Below are positions 1-7,764 of a stretch of 42,091 nucleotides of DNA, one piece after another. Source of the DNA: Deltaproteobacteria bacterium (lineage in GTDB: Bacteria > Desulfobacterota > GWC2-55-46 > UBA9637); contig JACPZB010000094.1 of assembly GCA_016195725.1 (NCBI GenBank), positions 1 through 42,091 on the forward strand, given 5' to 3'. Positions within the stretch are counted from its first letter, which is position 1; every line of letters starts with the position of its first letter. The notes below the pieces were generated by a model, which was given only the letters and a program-made list of their open reading frames with translations, was not told where the DNA came from and did no database searches. The translations under genes were made by a program, and so were the position numbers.

Positions 1-2328
1 ACACAGATGAAGTCTGTGGGCGAGGTTATGGCAATAGGCAGGACGTTCAAGGAATCTTTGCAAAAGGCAATGAGGTCTCTGGAGATAGGAAGCTATGGTT
101 TTGAGATAAAGAAATCAGCAAGGTATGATGAACCCGGCGATTACATAGAAATAATTAAAGAAAAACTCAGGACGCCGAATTGGGAGAGGCTCTGGTATAT
201 AGGAGATGCATTCAGGTGCGGCATGACTGTTGATGAGATATTTGATTTGTCAAAGATAGATAGATGGTTTTTGAATAATATAAAAGAAATCATAGAGTTT
301 GAAGAAGAGATAAGAAATTGCGAAGGGCTTTCATCCGATGCATTGAGAATGGCAAAGGAGCTTGGATTTTCTGACAGGCGCATAGCCCGGCTTCTATCAA
401 CAGGAAAAAAATCAGGCGGCAAACGGTGTGATGTTCCTTCCGGCAAAGATTTAGATGCAAAAGAGCATGAAATCAGAAAAAAGAGAATGGATGCCGGTAT
501 TTTGCCTGTCTATAAAACAGTGGATACATGCGGCGCAGAATTTGAGGCGCACACGCCGTATCTGTATTCAAGTTATGAAAAACCGTTTTATAAAATTAAC
601 CCCCCTCTATCCCCCCTTAATATAAGGGGGGAAGAAAGGGGGGTTATCTCAGAATGTGAATCCAATCCCACCAATCGCAAAAAGGTTATAATCCTCGGCA
701 GCGGGCCGAATAGAATCGGCCAGGGCATTGAGTTTGATTACTGCTGCGTGCATGCCTCGTTTGCATTGAAAGAAGAAGGAGTTGAGAGCATCATGATCAA
801 TTGCAATCCTGAAACCGTATCAACCGACTACGACACATCGGACAGGCTCTACTTTGAACCGCTCACCTTTGAAGATGTGATGAATATAATTGAAAAGGAA
901 AAACCATACGGCGTCATTGTCCAGTTTGGAGGCCAGACTCCCTTAAAGCTTGCTGTACCGCTTGAAAAGGCAGGGGTGAAGATACTCGGCACATCGCCTG
1001 ATTCCATTGATATAGCAGAAGATAGAGAGAGGTTTGATAAACTTCTTACAAAACTAAATTTAAAAAGGCCGGAAAGCGGAATTGCCCGTTCAACCGATGA
1101 AGCGATTAAGGTTGCAAGAAAAATAGGCTACCCGGCAATGGTAAGGCCTTCCTATGTTCTGGGCGGTAGGGCAATGGAGATAGTTTATACAGAGGATACT
1201 TTAAAGGAATATATATCGCGGGCGGTTGAGGCGTCTCCTGAGCATCCGGTGCTTATTGATAAGTTTTTAAATAATGCTACCGAGGTTGATGTTGACTGCA
1301 TAAGCGATGGCAAGGATGTTGTTATTGGCGGGATTATGGAGCATATTGAAGAGGCAGGCATTCATTCGGGAGATTCTGCCTGCTCCATACCGCCACACTC
1401 TCTTAACCCGAAGGTAATTGGCAACATAAGAAAGCAAACAATAGCCATGGCAAAAGAGTTGAATGTTGTCGGTTTGATGAATGTTCAGTTTGCAGTGAAA
1501 AAAAATCCCCCCATACCCCCCTTTGAAAAAGGGGGGATTGAGGAGGGATTAAACAAGGGTCAAGGGTCAGAAAAATACGAGATATATGTGCTTGAGGTAA
1601 ACCCAAGGGCATCCAGGACTGTGCCGTTTGTGAGCAAGGCAATCGGCAAGCCTCTTGCAAAATTGGCTTCCAAGGTAATGATTGGCAAAACATTAAAAGA
1701 ATTGGGATTTATAGATGAGGTTGTGCCGCAGCACACATCGGTCAAGGAATCAGTATTCCCATTTATAAAATTCCCAGGTGTTGACACCATCCTCGGCCCT
1801 GAGATGAAATCAACCGGCGAGGTCATGGGTATAGACGCGAATTTTGGCAAGGCCTTTGCCAAGGCGCAGATCGCGGCTGGCACAAAACTGCCGCTTAAGG
1901 GCAATGTATTTATCAGCGTAAAAGATGAGGATAAAAGAGATATTGTGGAAGCAGCAAGGCAACTCTGCGATTTAGGGTTTAAAGTGATTGCCACAAGCGG
2001 CACTGCCGATTATCTGAAGGGCAAAGGAGTTGATGCAGAGCTTGTTTATAAAGTAGGCGAGGGGAGACCGCATATAGTGGACAGGATAAAGAGCGGCGAA
2101 ATAGCAATGGTAATAAATACATCTTTTGGGGCCAAGGCCGTAGCGGACTCTTATTCCATAAGACGTTCAGCCCTTGTATACGATGTTCCCTATTTTACTA
2201 CAGTTGCCGGCGCAAAGGCAGCGGCACACGGCATAACATCGTTAATAAAAGAGGGTTTTAAGGTAAAACCGATACAGGGGTATCATAATACTCAAACTCA
2301 AATGCCAAAGCTCAAAGTTCAAATGTAA
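1..2328 (+). CDS. carB: Carbamoyl-phosphate synthase large subunit, 5'-truncated by window edge
   Basis: Makes carbamoyl phosphate from bicarbonate, ATP and ammonia passed on by CarA, for pyrimidine and arginine synthesis. The reading frame is open from base 1 (ACA CAG ATG) and enters at the family motif MKSVGEVMAIGRT, so about the first third of the roughly 1,070-residue protein lies outside the window. Visible are the end of the first ATP-grasp half, the helical linker, the second half opening with GPNRIGQGIEFDYCC, the metal-binding LEVNPRASRTVPF region, and the C-terminal MGS-like allosteric domain (from GNVFISVKDEDKRD to HGITSLIKEGF). Two C/G-rich palindromes are inserted in frame, one in the inter-domain linker (598-645) and one in a hairpin turn of the second ATP-grasp domain (1504-1539, followed by two tandem heptamers). 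The last ten or so codons lie in a heptamer array. Identity is certain; whether the insert-bearing enzyme is fully active is not shown by sequence. Confidence 0.97.
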   Translation, partial: TQMKSVGEVMAIGRTFKESLQKAMRSLEIGSYGFEIKKSARYDEPGDYIEIIKEKLRTPNWERLWYIGDAFRCGMTVDEIFDLSKIDRWFLNNIKEIIEFEEEIRNCEGLSSDALRMAKELGFSDRRIARLLSTGKKSGGKRCDVPSGKDLDAKEHEIRKKRMDAGILPVYKTVDTCGAEFEAHTPYLYSSYEKPFYKINPPLSPLNIRGEERGVISECESNPTNRKKVIILGSGPNRIGQGIEFDYCCVHASFALKEEGVESIMINCNPETVSTDYDTSDRLYFEPLTFEDVMNIIEKEKPYGVIVQFGGQTPLKLAVPLEKAGVKILGTSPDSIDIAEDRERFDKLLTKLNLKRPESGIARSTDEAIKVARKIGYPAMVRPSYVLGGRAMEIVYTEDTLKEYISRAVEASPEHPVLIDKFLNNATEVDVDCISDGKDVVIGGIMEHIEEAGIHSGDSACSIPPHSLNPKVIGNIRKQTIAMAKELNVVGLMNVQFAVKKNPPIPPFEKGGIEEGLNKGQGSEKYEIYVLEVNPRASRTVPFVSKAIGKPLAKLASKVMIGKTLKELGFIDEVVPQHTSVKESVFPFIKFPGVDTILGPEMKSTGEVMGIDANFGKAFAKAQIAAGTKLPLKGNVFISVKDEDKRDIVEAARQLCDLGFKVIATSGTADYLKGKGVDAELVYKVGEGRPHIVDRIKSGEIAMVINTSFGAKAVADSYSIRRSALVYDVPYFTTVAGAKAAAHGITSLIKEGFKVKPIQGYHNTQTQMPKLKVQM
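598..645. repeat. C/G-rich palindromic element inserted in frame in carB (copy 1)
   Basis: A 48-base nested palindrome. Outer arms AACCCCCC (598-605) and GGGGGGTT (638-645) enclose inner arms CCCCCCTTA (611-619) and TAAGGGGGG (623-631). It is read through as about 16 residues (NPPLSPLNIRGEERGV) in the linker between the two synthetase halves, where CarB homologues have only a short acidic stretch before the RKKVIILG strand. Peptides of the PPLSPLNIRGE type are met in many environmental bacterial proteins, which fits a mobile or expanding palindrome. Confidence 0.85.
1504..1539. repeat. C/G-rich palindromic element inserted in frame in carB (copy 2)
   Basis: AATCCCCCC (1504-1512) and CCCCCCTTT (1516-1524) are both complementary to the right side, GGGGGG plus ATT (1531-1539). 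This is the same design as the 598-645 element with the second G-block missing. It is translated as NPPIPPFEKGGI between FAVK and the YEIYVLEVNPR strand, a position where homologues have a tight turn. Confidence 0.85.
1554..1567. repeat. Two tandem heptamers inside carB
   Basis: CAAGGGT occurs twice, back to back, just downstream of the second palindrome. It is a minimal member of the 7-base-register class seen throughout the window and lengthens the insertion in the ATP-grasp turn (residues NKGQGSEK). Confidence 0.6.
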
Positions 2329-2385
2329 TATTTGGGCTCTGAACTTGGTTTGAACGTTGTATTGTAGCATTTGAACTTTATTAAT
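2299..2385. repeat. Heptamer array with complementary arm, spanning carB stop and recG start
   Basis: Left arm: four heptamers of pattern CAAAxxx (such as CAAAGCT and CAAAGTT) at 2299-2326, reading into the carB stop codon. Right side: complementary TTTG-type units, with TTTGAAC at 2349-2355 and again at 2370-2376, exactly 21 bases (three heptads) apart. The array therefore encodes the carB C-terminal tail and supplies the TTG at 2371 that could be mistaken for the recG start. Confidence 0.75.
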
Positions 2386-4881
2386 ATGGAAACAGTTGCG
2401 CATGACCCATTTTCACAAATCATAGCCACCTTTCTCAAACCCCTTATATTTGCATCAAAAGACAATTTTGCCCATCTTGCTGCTGTAAAGGATATAGAGA
2501 TTCTCGTGAAAAATCTCTGCCAGCAGGCCTTGACTCTTCCCCTTTCAGATAACGACATCAAAAAAGTCATGGAGCTGCAGAACATATTTCAAGGTTTTGA
2601 TGTGTTGGCATTGTATGATAAAAAGGAGAAAATAAAAAATGCGCTTGAAATTATACAGGCAGTAAGCAGTAAGCACTTAGCAGTCAAAAGTCAGAAAAAC
2701 AGACCACAGAGCATGAACCAAGGTTCTGAATCTGGAGTCTTAAGTCTTGAGTCTAAATTAGCCAAACTATCAACCCCTCTCAAAGATATTAAAGGCATCG
2801 GGCCTAAACTTGCAGAGGTGTTTAGAAAAAAAGGGTTGGAAACCGCGGAGGATGTCTTATACTGGCTGCCAATCAGATATGAAGACAGGCGGCAGATAAA
2901 AAGGATAGCGCAGTTAAAATCCGGAACAAAAGATGTTGCATCTGGCGAAATAATGGCTATGGGAGAGGTTTTTTACGGCAGACGCAAAGTCTTTGAGATG
3001 AGCATAGGCGACGGGAGCGGGTTTTTAAGATTAAAATGGTTCAACTATAGACTCCCATTGATGAAGAAAAGATATAAAATTGGCCAAAGTCTGGTAGTTT
3101 ATGGTGAGGTTACTGTATTCAACGGCCAGAAAGAGATAATTCATCCTGATGTGGAAATCTTTGAAAAAGGTGATGAGTTGGATTCTGTTAACTTTAACAG
3201 TATCGTACCGGTTTATTCGCAGGTTGGTAATCTGCACCAGAAGACATTGCGTAAGGTTATCAGGAATATTATTGGTGAATATTCGTCCAGCATAGTTGGT
3301 TCTGTGCCTTCAGATATTCTTAAACAATATAAACTTCTTGAATTGTCGGCTGCTGTGGTAGAAGTTCATAAACCCACCCAGTTAGACGTCGGAACTTCGA
3401 ACTCCTCAGGCTGGCTGCCAAGAAAGAGTCTTGCGTTTGATGAATTGTTTTGCCTTGAAATGGGACTTGCGTTAAAAAAAGGGAGTACGGATAGAGAGAG
3501 CGGTATTGCATTTAAAGGGGGGACAGATTTGAAATCTGTCCCCATGGTTGAAAATCTGAGAAATATGCTGCCCTTTCAATTAACCGCAGCACAGGAAAGG
3601 GTTATTTCTGAGATTAAAAGGGATATGGCAGCGCCTCATCCCATGAATCGCCTGATACAGGGCGACGTTGGTTCAGGTAAGACAATTGTTGCGCTTATTG
3701 CTTGTCTGATTGCCATTGAAAATAGTTATCAGGCTGCAATTATGGCTCCGACTGAGATACTGGCAGAACAGCATTATTTGAATATCCACAAATATGCAGA
3801 AGACCTCAAGATAAAGATTGCCCTTCTAACTAGTGGCCTTACAAAATCTGAAAGAAATGTGATTTTAGGCGGTATGAAGAATGGAAAGGTAAACCTTGCT
3901 ATTGGCACTCATGCCCTTATTCAGGAAGATGTAGATTTTAAAAGGCTTGGTTTAGCAATTATAGATGAGCAGCACAGGTTCGGTGTTGTTCAAAGGGCTA
4001 TGTTAAAGAAAAAGGGGACAAACCCAGATATATTAGTAATGACTGCAACACCGATACCAAGGACGCTGGCCATGACAGTTTTTGGAGATCTTGATGTTTC
4101 TGTTATTGATGAACTTCCTCCTGGGAGGAGGCCGATTATAACAAAGGTTTTCAGGGAGAAAGAGAGGGAGGGGGCTTATAAAATTATTAAAGAAGAAGCG
4201 GCAAAGGAGAGGCAGGCGTATATTGTCTATCCTTTAATAGAAGAATCAGAGGAACTTGATTTAAGGGATGCTACAAAGATGGCTGATCACCTCCAGAAGG
4301 ATATATTTCCAGAATATAAGATTGGCTTACTGCATGGAAGAATGAAGGCTGAGGAAAAAGAAAATATTATGAAATATTTTAAAGAGAAAGAGGTCGATAT
4401 TCTGGTGTCCACTACTGTTATAGAGGTGGGCATTGATGTGCCAAATGCAACGGTTATGGCAATAGAGCATGCAGAGCGGTTCGGCCTCTCGCAGCTTCAT
4501 CAATTGAGGGGAAGGGTGGGGAGAGGAGAGCATGATTCCTACTGTTTTCTGCTTGTTGGCAAGATAGGTTCTCTGGATAGCTATCAGAGGTTGAAGGTTA
4601 TGGAAAATACGAATGATGGGTTCAAGATAGCGGAAGAAGATTTAAAGATTCGCGGGCCTGGAGATTTTCTCGGCACCCGGCAGTCTGGCCTGCCTGATTT
4701 CAGAGTTGTAAACTTACTGACAGACGCCATCCTCTTGCAAAAGGCAAGAGATGAGGCGTTTAATATAATAAAAACAGATCCAGACCTTTCAATGCCTCAG
4801 CATACTGTAGTAAAAGAGGTTATTAAGGGGCGCTGGAAGGGAAGGACAAAGTTTGCCATGATAGAGGATTTTGTAATATAA
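2386..4881 (+). CDS. recG: ATP-dependent DNA helicase RecG
   Basis: Superfamily 2 double-strand translocase that remodels stalled replication forks and branched recombination intermediates. In order: N-terminal helical extension (about the first 100 residues), helix-hairpin element (IKGIGPKLAEVFRKKG), OB-fold wedge domain, then the helicase core with Walker A GDVGSGKT (3661-3684), DEQH box (3964-3975), MTATPIPRTLAM, and the C-terminal QLRGRVGRG motif. I prefer the ATG at 2386 over the in-frame TTG at 2371, because the TTG lies inside a repeat; neither has a clear ribosome site. At 831 residues it is longer than typical RecG. Part of the excess is two repeat-derived in-frame inserts, one at 2659-2758 between the N-terminal extension and wedge, the other at 3519-3543 between wedge and helicase core. 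Both lie in linker or loop positions and all helicase motifs are intact. Confidence 0.95.
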   Translation: METVAHDPFSQIIATFLKPLIFASKDNFAHLAAVKDIEILVKNLCQQALTLPLSDNDIKKVMELQNIFQGFDVLALYDKKEKIKNALEIIQAVSSKHLAVKSQKNRPQSMNQGSESGVLSLESKLAKLSTPLKDIKGIGPKLAEVFRKKGLETAEDVLYWLPIRYEDRRQIKRIAQLKSGTKDVASGEIMAMGEVFYGRRKVFEMSIGDGSGFLRLKWFNYRLPLMKKRYKIGQSLVVYGEVTVFNGQKEIIHPDVEIFEKGDELDSVNFNSIVPVYSQVGNLHQKTLRKVIRNIIGEYSSSIVGSVPSDILKQYKLLELSAAVVEVHKPTQLDVGTSNSSGWLPRKSLAFDELFCLEMGLALKKGSTDRESGIAFKGGTDLKSVPMVENLRNMLPFQLTAAQERVISEIKRDMAAPHPMNRLIQGDVGSGKTIVALIACLIAIENSYQAAIMAPTEILAEQHYLNIHKYAEDLKIKIALLTSGLTKSERNVILGGMKNGKVNLAIGTHALIQEDVDFKRLGLAIIDEQHRFGVVQRAMLKKKGTNPDILVMTATPIPRTLAMTVFGDLDVSVIDELPPGRRPIITKVFREKEREGAYKIIKEEAAKERQAYIVYPLIEESEELDLRDATKMADHLQKDIFPEYKIGLLHGRMKAEEKENIMKYFKEKEVDILVSTTVIEVGIDVPNATVMAIEHAERFGLSQLHQLRGRVGRGEHDSYCFLLVGKIGSLDSYQRLKVMENTNDGFKIAEEDLKIRGPGDFLGTRQSGLPDFRVVNLLTDAILLQKARDEAFNIIKTDPDLSMPQHTVVKEVIKGRWKGRTKFAMIEDFVI
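2659..2758. repeat. Two heptamer arrays inserted in frame inside recG
   Basis: First block 2659-2693: five 7-base units, opening with GCAGTAA twice and continuing GCACTTA, GCAGTCA. Second block 2724-2758: five units of TCTxxAG type (TCTGGAG, TCTTAAG, TCTTGAG). Each keeps its register without interruption. Together they encode a low-complexity stretch (AVSSKHLAVKSQ ... SGVLSLESK) that the RecG fold does not need, in the linker before the wedge domain. The insertion keeps the frame. Confidence 0.75.
3519..3543. repeat. 25-base perfect palindrome in frame in recG
   Basis: Arms GGGGACAGATTT (3519-3530) and AAATCTGTCCCC (3532-3543) are perfect 12-base complements around one central G. It is translated as part of KGGTDLKSVP, a peptide that recurs in unrelated proteins of environmental genomes. 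It lies in the loop joining the wedge domain to the helicase core, between GIAFK and MVENLRNMLPFQLT. Confidence 0.85.
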
Positions 4882-4925
4882 GTAAACTTATACATAACCC
4901 TTGAAAGAATAATATAATAAACCGT

Positions 4926-6563
4926 ATGAATTCTATTTCTTATATACAAAAAAAGAGGGGAAATATAAATAATGTAGTTATTGTTTATCCCTTTACCTAC
5001 ATTAATCCCTATTATGCGCTTCCACCAATAGCTGCTGAGTATTTACAGGCTGGCATTATTGAAACAGGCAGAAGGGCTGTTCTTTTGGATATGCGTTATG
5101 AGACAGATATTAAAGAACATCTCAAAACGGCGGATATTGTCTGCCTATACGGCTTTTTTGAGGACTGTTCCATATTTGGCAAATGGCATATTCATGTTAT
5201 ACCCGAAATTTTAGCTATGATTCCGAACAATGTGCCTGTTGTTGCAGGCGGCACAGGATTCAAAGAGTACGAAAAGATATTCGAAACGTATTCAAATATT
5301 GATGTCATTATCCGCGGTAATCCGGAAATTCCTATCATGGAGCTCCTGAACAGCGGGAGCCCAGAAACAGTTAAAAACCTTGTTTATCGTAAAGGTGATA
5401 AAGTAATGTATACAGAACGAGTCATCCATGATCTTTCTGAAAATATTTACCCCAAGAGGCAGCTGCGTAATCCTAAGTATAAATACCATGTAGCAGGGAT
5501 AAAGGCTGATCTTGTAAGAGCCGCTGTAGGGTGTAATTATAGATGTAAGTTTTGCTTTGAATATGGCAAAGATTTTGACGGCAAGTTTATGAAGTGGCAG
5601 GGAAGGTCGGCTGAGAGTCTCTATAATGAGATAAAGGAAATAGAGGCGCCTATTGTTGGATGGGTTGATGATGATATGACTACGGATATGAAAACATTGG
5701 AAGGGCTTTCAGAACTTCTCATAAAAAATAAAATACATAAACTTTATGGAGGGACGGGAAGGGTAGATCATGTGCTCAAAAGCAGTGTAGAAACCCTCAA
5801 AAAGATGGAAAAGGCTGGTTTTTTTGCGCTCAGTTTTGGTATAGAGTCCCTTAAAGCAGAAACCCTTAGATTTTATGGCAAGGGGCAAACTCCTGAGAGT
5901 ATAGAGAAGGCTATGCGTATGATGAATAAAACCAATATTGTATTAATATGCAATTTTATCCTTGGCTCTCCTGGCGAGAAAGAAGAAGATATCATGGATA
6001 TGTTATGGTTCGGACGGAGATGGAATGTGGACTCTCTGGTAACGAACAGATTTCGTATTCAGAAAGATTCGTCCCTGTATAGCCTTGTCTATGACACAAA
6101 AACAGGCGAAGTAAGGCCAGGGATGGAAAGGATTGAGGGAGAGAAGCTTAATAGGATTAAATACAGGATTAAGTTTGGCCAAAGGACACCTTTCAGAATA
6201 ATATTAATACTCTTGAAGCTTTATCGTCATGAAGGCATGTTTCTTGATCCACTTTATCTATTCTGCTCCGTTCTCGAAACTGTAACAAAACATACATGGC
6301 TTGAGAGGACAAAACTCTTTCCCTTATTCTTGAGAGGGATAAAAAGATTTCTTTTGTTTTCCATTGTCCGCCGGTTCTTTAGATTTACTGCTAGTGTGAT
6401 TACGCCGTTCATAAAGGGTATTAACTGGGTGTTTGAATTTTTTGATAGAAGGCTTGGTATCTCTACCACTATTCTTCCAAAGTTATTCCTGTATCTTGAT
6501 AAAACAGTTTATAAAAAGCAACGTGTTCAAGCACAAGTCAAGGAGGCTATAGGTTCTAAATAA
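4926..6563 (+). CDS. B12-binding-domain radical SAM protein
   Basis: A cobalamin-dependent type radical SAM enzyme of unknown substrate. The N-terminal part (about residues 15-150) looks like a B12-binding Rossmann domain (VVIVYPFTYINPYYALPPIA, VPVVAGGTGFKEYEK). The radical SAM core begins at about residue 190 with CNYRCKFC, giving the CxxxCxxC cluster motif, followed by a GWVDDDMTTD strand and the GIESLKAETLRFYGKGQ region. The last 150 residues are basic and aromatic-rich and may contact the membrane. Members of this broad group methylate or rearrange lipids, tetrapyrroles and natural products. It lies directly upstream of lpxK and a lipid A acyltransferase, so a membrane-lipid substrate is a reasonable guess only. 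A terminator-like hairpin separates it from lpxK. Confidence 0.85.
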   Translation: MNSISYIQKKRGNINNVVIVYPFTYINPYYALPPIAAEYLQAGIIETGRRAVLLDMRYETDIKEHLKTADIVCLYGFFEDCSIFGKWHIHVIPEILAMIPNNVPVVAGGTGFKEYEKIFETYSNIDVIIRGNPEIPIMELLNSGSPETVKNLVYRKGDKVMYTERVIHDLSENIYPKRQLRNPKYKYHVAGIKADLVRAAVGCNYRCKFCFEYGKDFDGKFMKWQGRSAESLYNEIKEIEAPIVGWVDDDMTTDMKTLEGLSELLIKNKIHKLYGGTGRVDHVLKSSVETLKKMEKAGFFALSFGIESLKAETLRFYGKGQTPESIEKAMRMMNKTNIVLICNFILGSPGEKEEDIMDMLWFGRRWNVDSLVTNRFRIQKDSSLYSLVYDTKTGEVRPGMERIEGEKLNRIKYRIKFGQRTPFRIILILLKLYRHEGMFLDPLYLFCSVLETVTKHTWLERTKLFPLFLRGIKRFLLFSIVRRFFRFTASVITPFIKGINWVFEFFDRRLGISTTILPKLFLYLDKTVYKKQRVQAQVKEAIGSK

Positions 6564-6598
6564 AGGGTGTATATAGCAACGAGCCTCATTAACCCGAA

Positions 6599-6618
6599 AA
6601 ATGCAGTTGCATTTTTTT
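6599..6618 (+). terminator. Intrinsic terminator-like hairpin after the radical SAM gene
   Basis: AAATGC, loop AGTT, GCATTT, running straight into seven T residues (6612-6618), 35 bases after the stop codon. The stem is short and AT-rich, so termination is probably partial. Confidence 0.5.
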
Positions 6619-6657
6619 AAATAGATAACAAGAGATACTTCTCATTTAAAAATCAGA

Positions 6658-7764
6658 ATGAATAAAATAATGAAAAAAATTTCCCATATCTGGATGAGAT
6701 GGCAAGATATGGTTTTTTTATATTATTTCCTTTTTTTACCACTATATATTATCACTGTCTTTTATGGTGTTTGTATCAAACTCAGATTTTTCCTCTACCG
6801 CATAGGTTTCTTCAAAATCAGAAAGCTTGACTGCAAGGTCATTTCTATTGGCAATATAACTGTTGGCGGAAGCGGCAAGACGCCAATGGCAATATATCTT
6901 GCAGAGAAATTGAAAGAAAAAGGCAGAGAGATAGTTATATTGAGCAGGGGATACAAGGGAAAGGTGAAAGACATAGGTGTTGTATCCGATGGAGAGAATA
7001 TATTATTAGGCCCCGAAGATGCAGGAGATGAACCGTATTTGATGGCCACAAAGTTAAAGACTGTTCCTGTAATAGTTGGCAGAGATAGATATGTGGCCGG
7101 ACTTTACGCTGTAGAAAAATTCAATCCTGATATCATCATCCTTGACGATGCTTTCCAACACATAAGGCTGGCAAGAGATATAGATATTTTGCTTATAGAT
7201 GGAAGGAGAGGCTTTGGTAATGGCCGTCTTTTTCCATTAGGCATATTGAGAGAGTATTTAAACGGCCTTAAGCGGGCATCCCTTTTTATGGTTAAGGGAG
7301 TAAATACTCCCTTCCCCCCCGACAATCCCCCTTTGTCCCTCTTTGGAAGGGGTGGGGGCTTTAATGCTCCCCTCGTATCTTTTCATTACAAACCTAAAAC
7401 CCTTTTGAGTATGGTGGATGATTCAAGATTAAATATAGATATTCTAAAAGGCAAAAGAATCATTGCCCTTTCCGGCATAGCTGACCCAAAATCATTTAAA
7501 GATACTCTGGAAGGCCTTGGGGCTGTTATAGTAAAAGAGATTTCCTATCCAGACCATTATTGTTATACTTCCGATGATTTGAATCATCTTGCTGATGAGG
7601 CAAAAGGGACGGATATGGTGGTTGTTACAGAAAAGGACGGAGTAAAGTTAAAAAGGTTCTCAATAAAATCGTTAACTGTCTATGCCCTTGAGATAGGTAT
7701 AGAAATGAGAGATAAAGATTCAGAAATATTTTTTACAGGGCTGCGGGATTATAGTGTTGCATAG
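6658..7764 (+). CDS. lpxK: Tetraacyldisaccharide 4'-kinase
   Basis: Phosphorylates the 4' position of the lipid A disaccharide precursor at the inner face of the inner membrane. An N-terminal hydrophobic segment (about residues 18-42) is followed by the strand ISIGNITVGGSGKTP carrying the Walker A P-loop, then ILSRGYKGK and the LDDAFQHIRLARDIDILLIDG region typical of LpxK. An in-frame C/G-rich palindromic insert (7300-7372) adds about 24 residues after FMVKG. At 368 residues it is slightly long for the family, which the insert explains. The start is the ATG at 6658; a second ATG four codons later is possible and no strong ribosome site decides between them. The stop overlaps the next gene by 11 bases, implying translational coupling of two lipid A steps. 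Confidence 0.95.
   Translation: MNKIMKKISHIWMRWQDMVFLYYFLFLPLYIITVFYGVCIKLRFFLYRIGFFKIRKLDCKVISIGNITVGGSGKTPMAIYLAEKLKEKGREIVILSRGYKGKVKDIGVVSDGENILLGPEDAGDEPYLMATKLKTVPVIVGRDRYVAGLYAVEKFNPDIIILDDAFQHIRLARDIDILLIDGRRGFGNGRLFPLGILREYLNGLKRASLFMVKGVNTPFPPDNPPLSLFGRGGGFNAPLVSFHYKPKTLLSMVDDSRLNIDILKGKRIIALSGIADPKSFKDTLEGLGAVIVKEISYPDHYCYTSDDLNHLADEAKGTDMVVVTEKDGVKLKRFSIKSLTVYALEIGIEMRDKDSEIFFTGLRDYSVA
7300..7372. repeat. C/G-rich palindromic element inserted in frame in lpxK
   Basis: A C-rich left part (including AATCCCCCTTTG near 7324) and a G-rich right part (GGAAGGGGTGGGGGC near 7345) form an imperfect version of the carB palindromes. It is translated as NTPFPPDNPPLSLFGRGGGF, in a loop after the FMVKG strand. 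This is the third copy of the class in an essential-type gene within 7.4 kb. Confidence 0.8.

Noticed and set aside
2319-2585. Minus-strand open frame across the carB-recG junction
   Set aside because: Lies opposite recG's N-terminal codons and a heptamer array; composition reflects the array and the opposite strand of a real gene.
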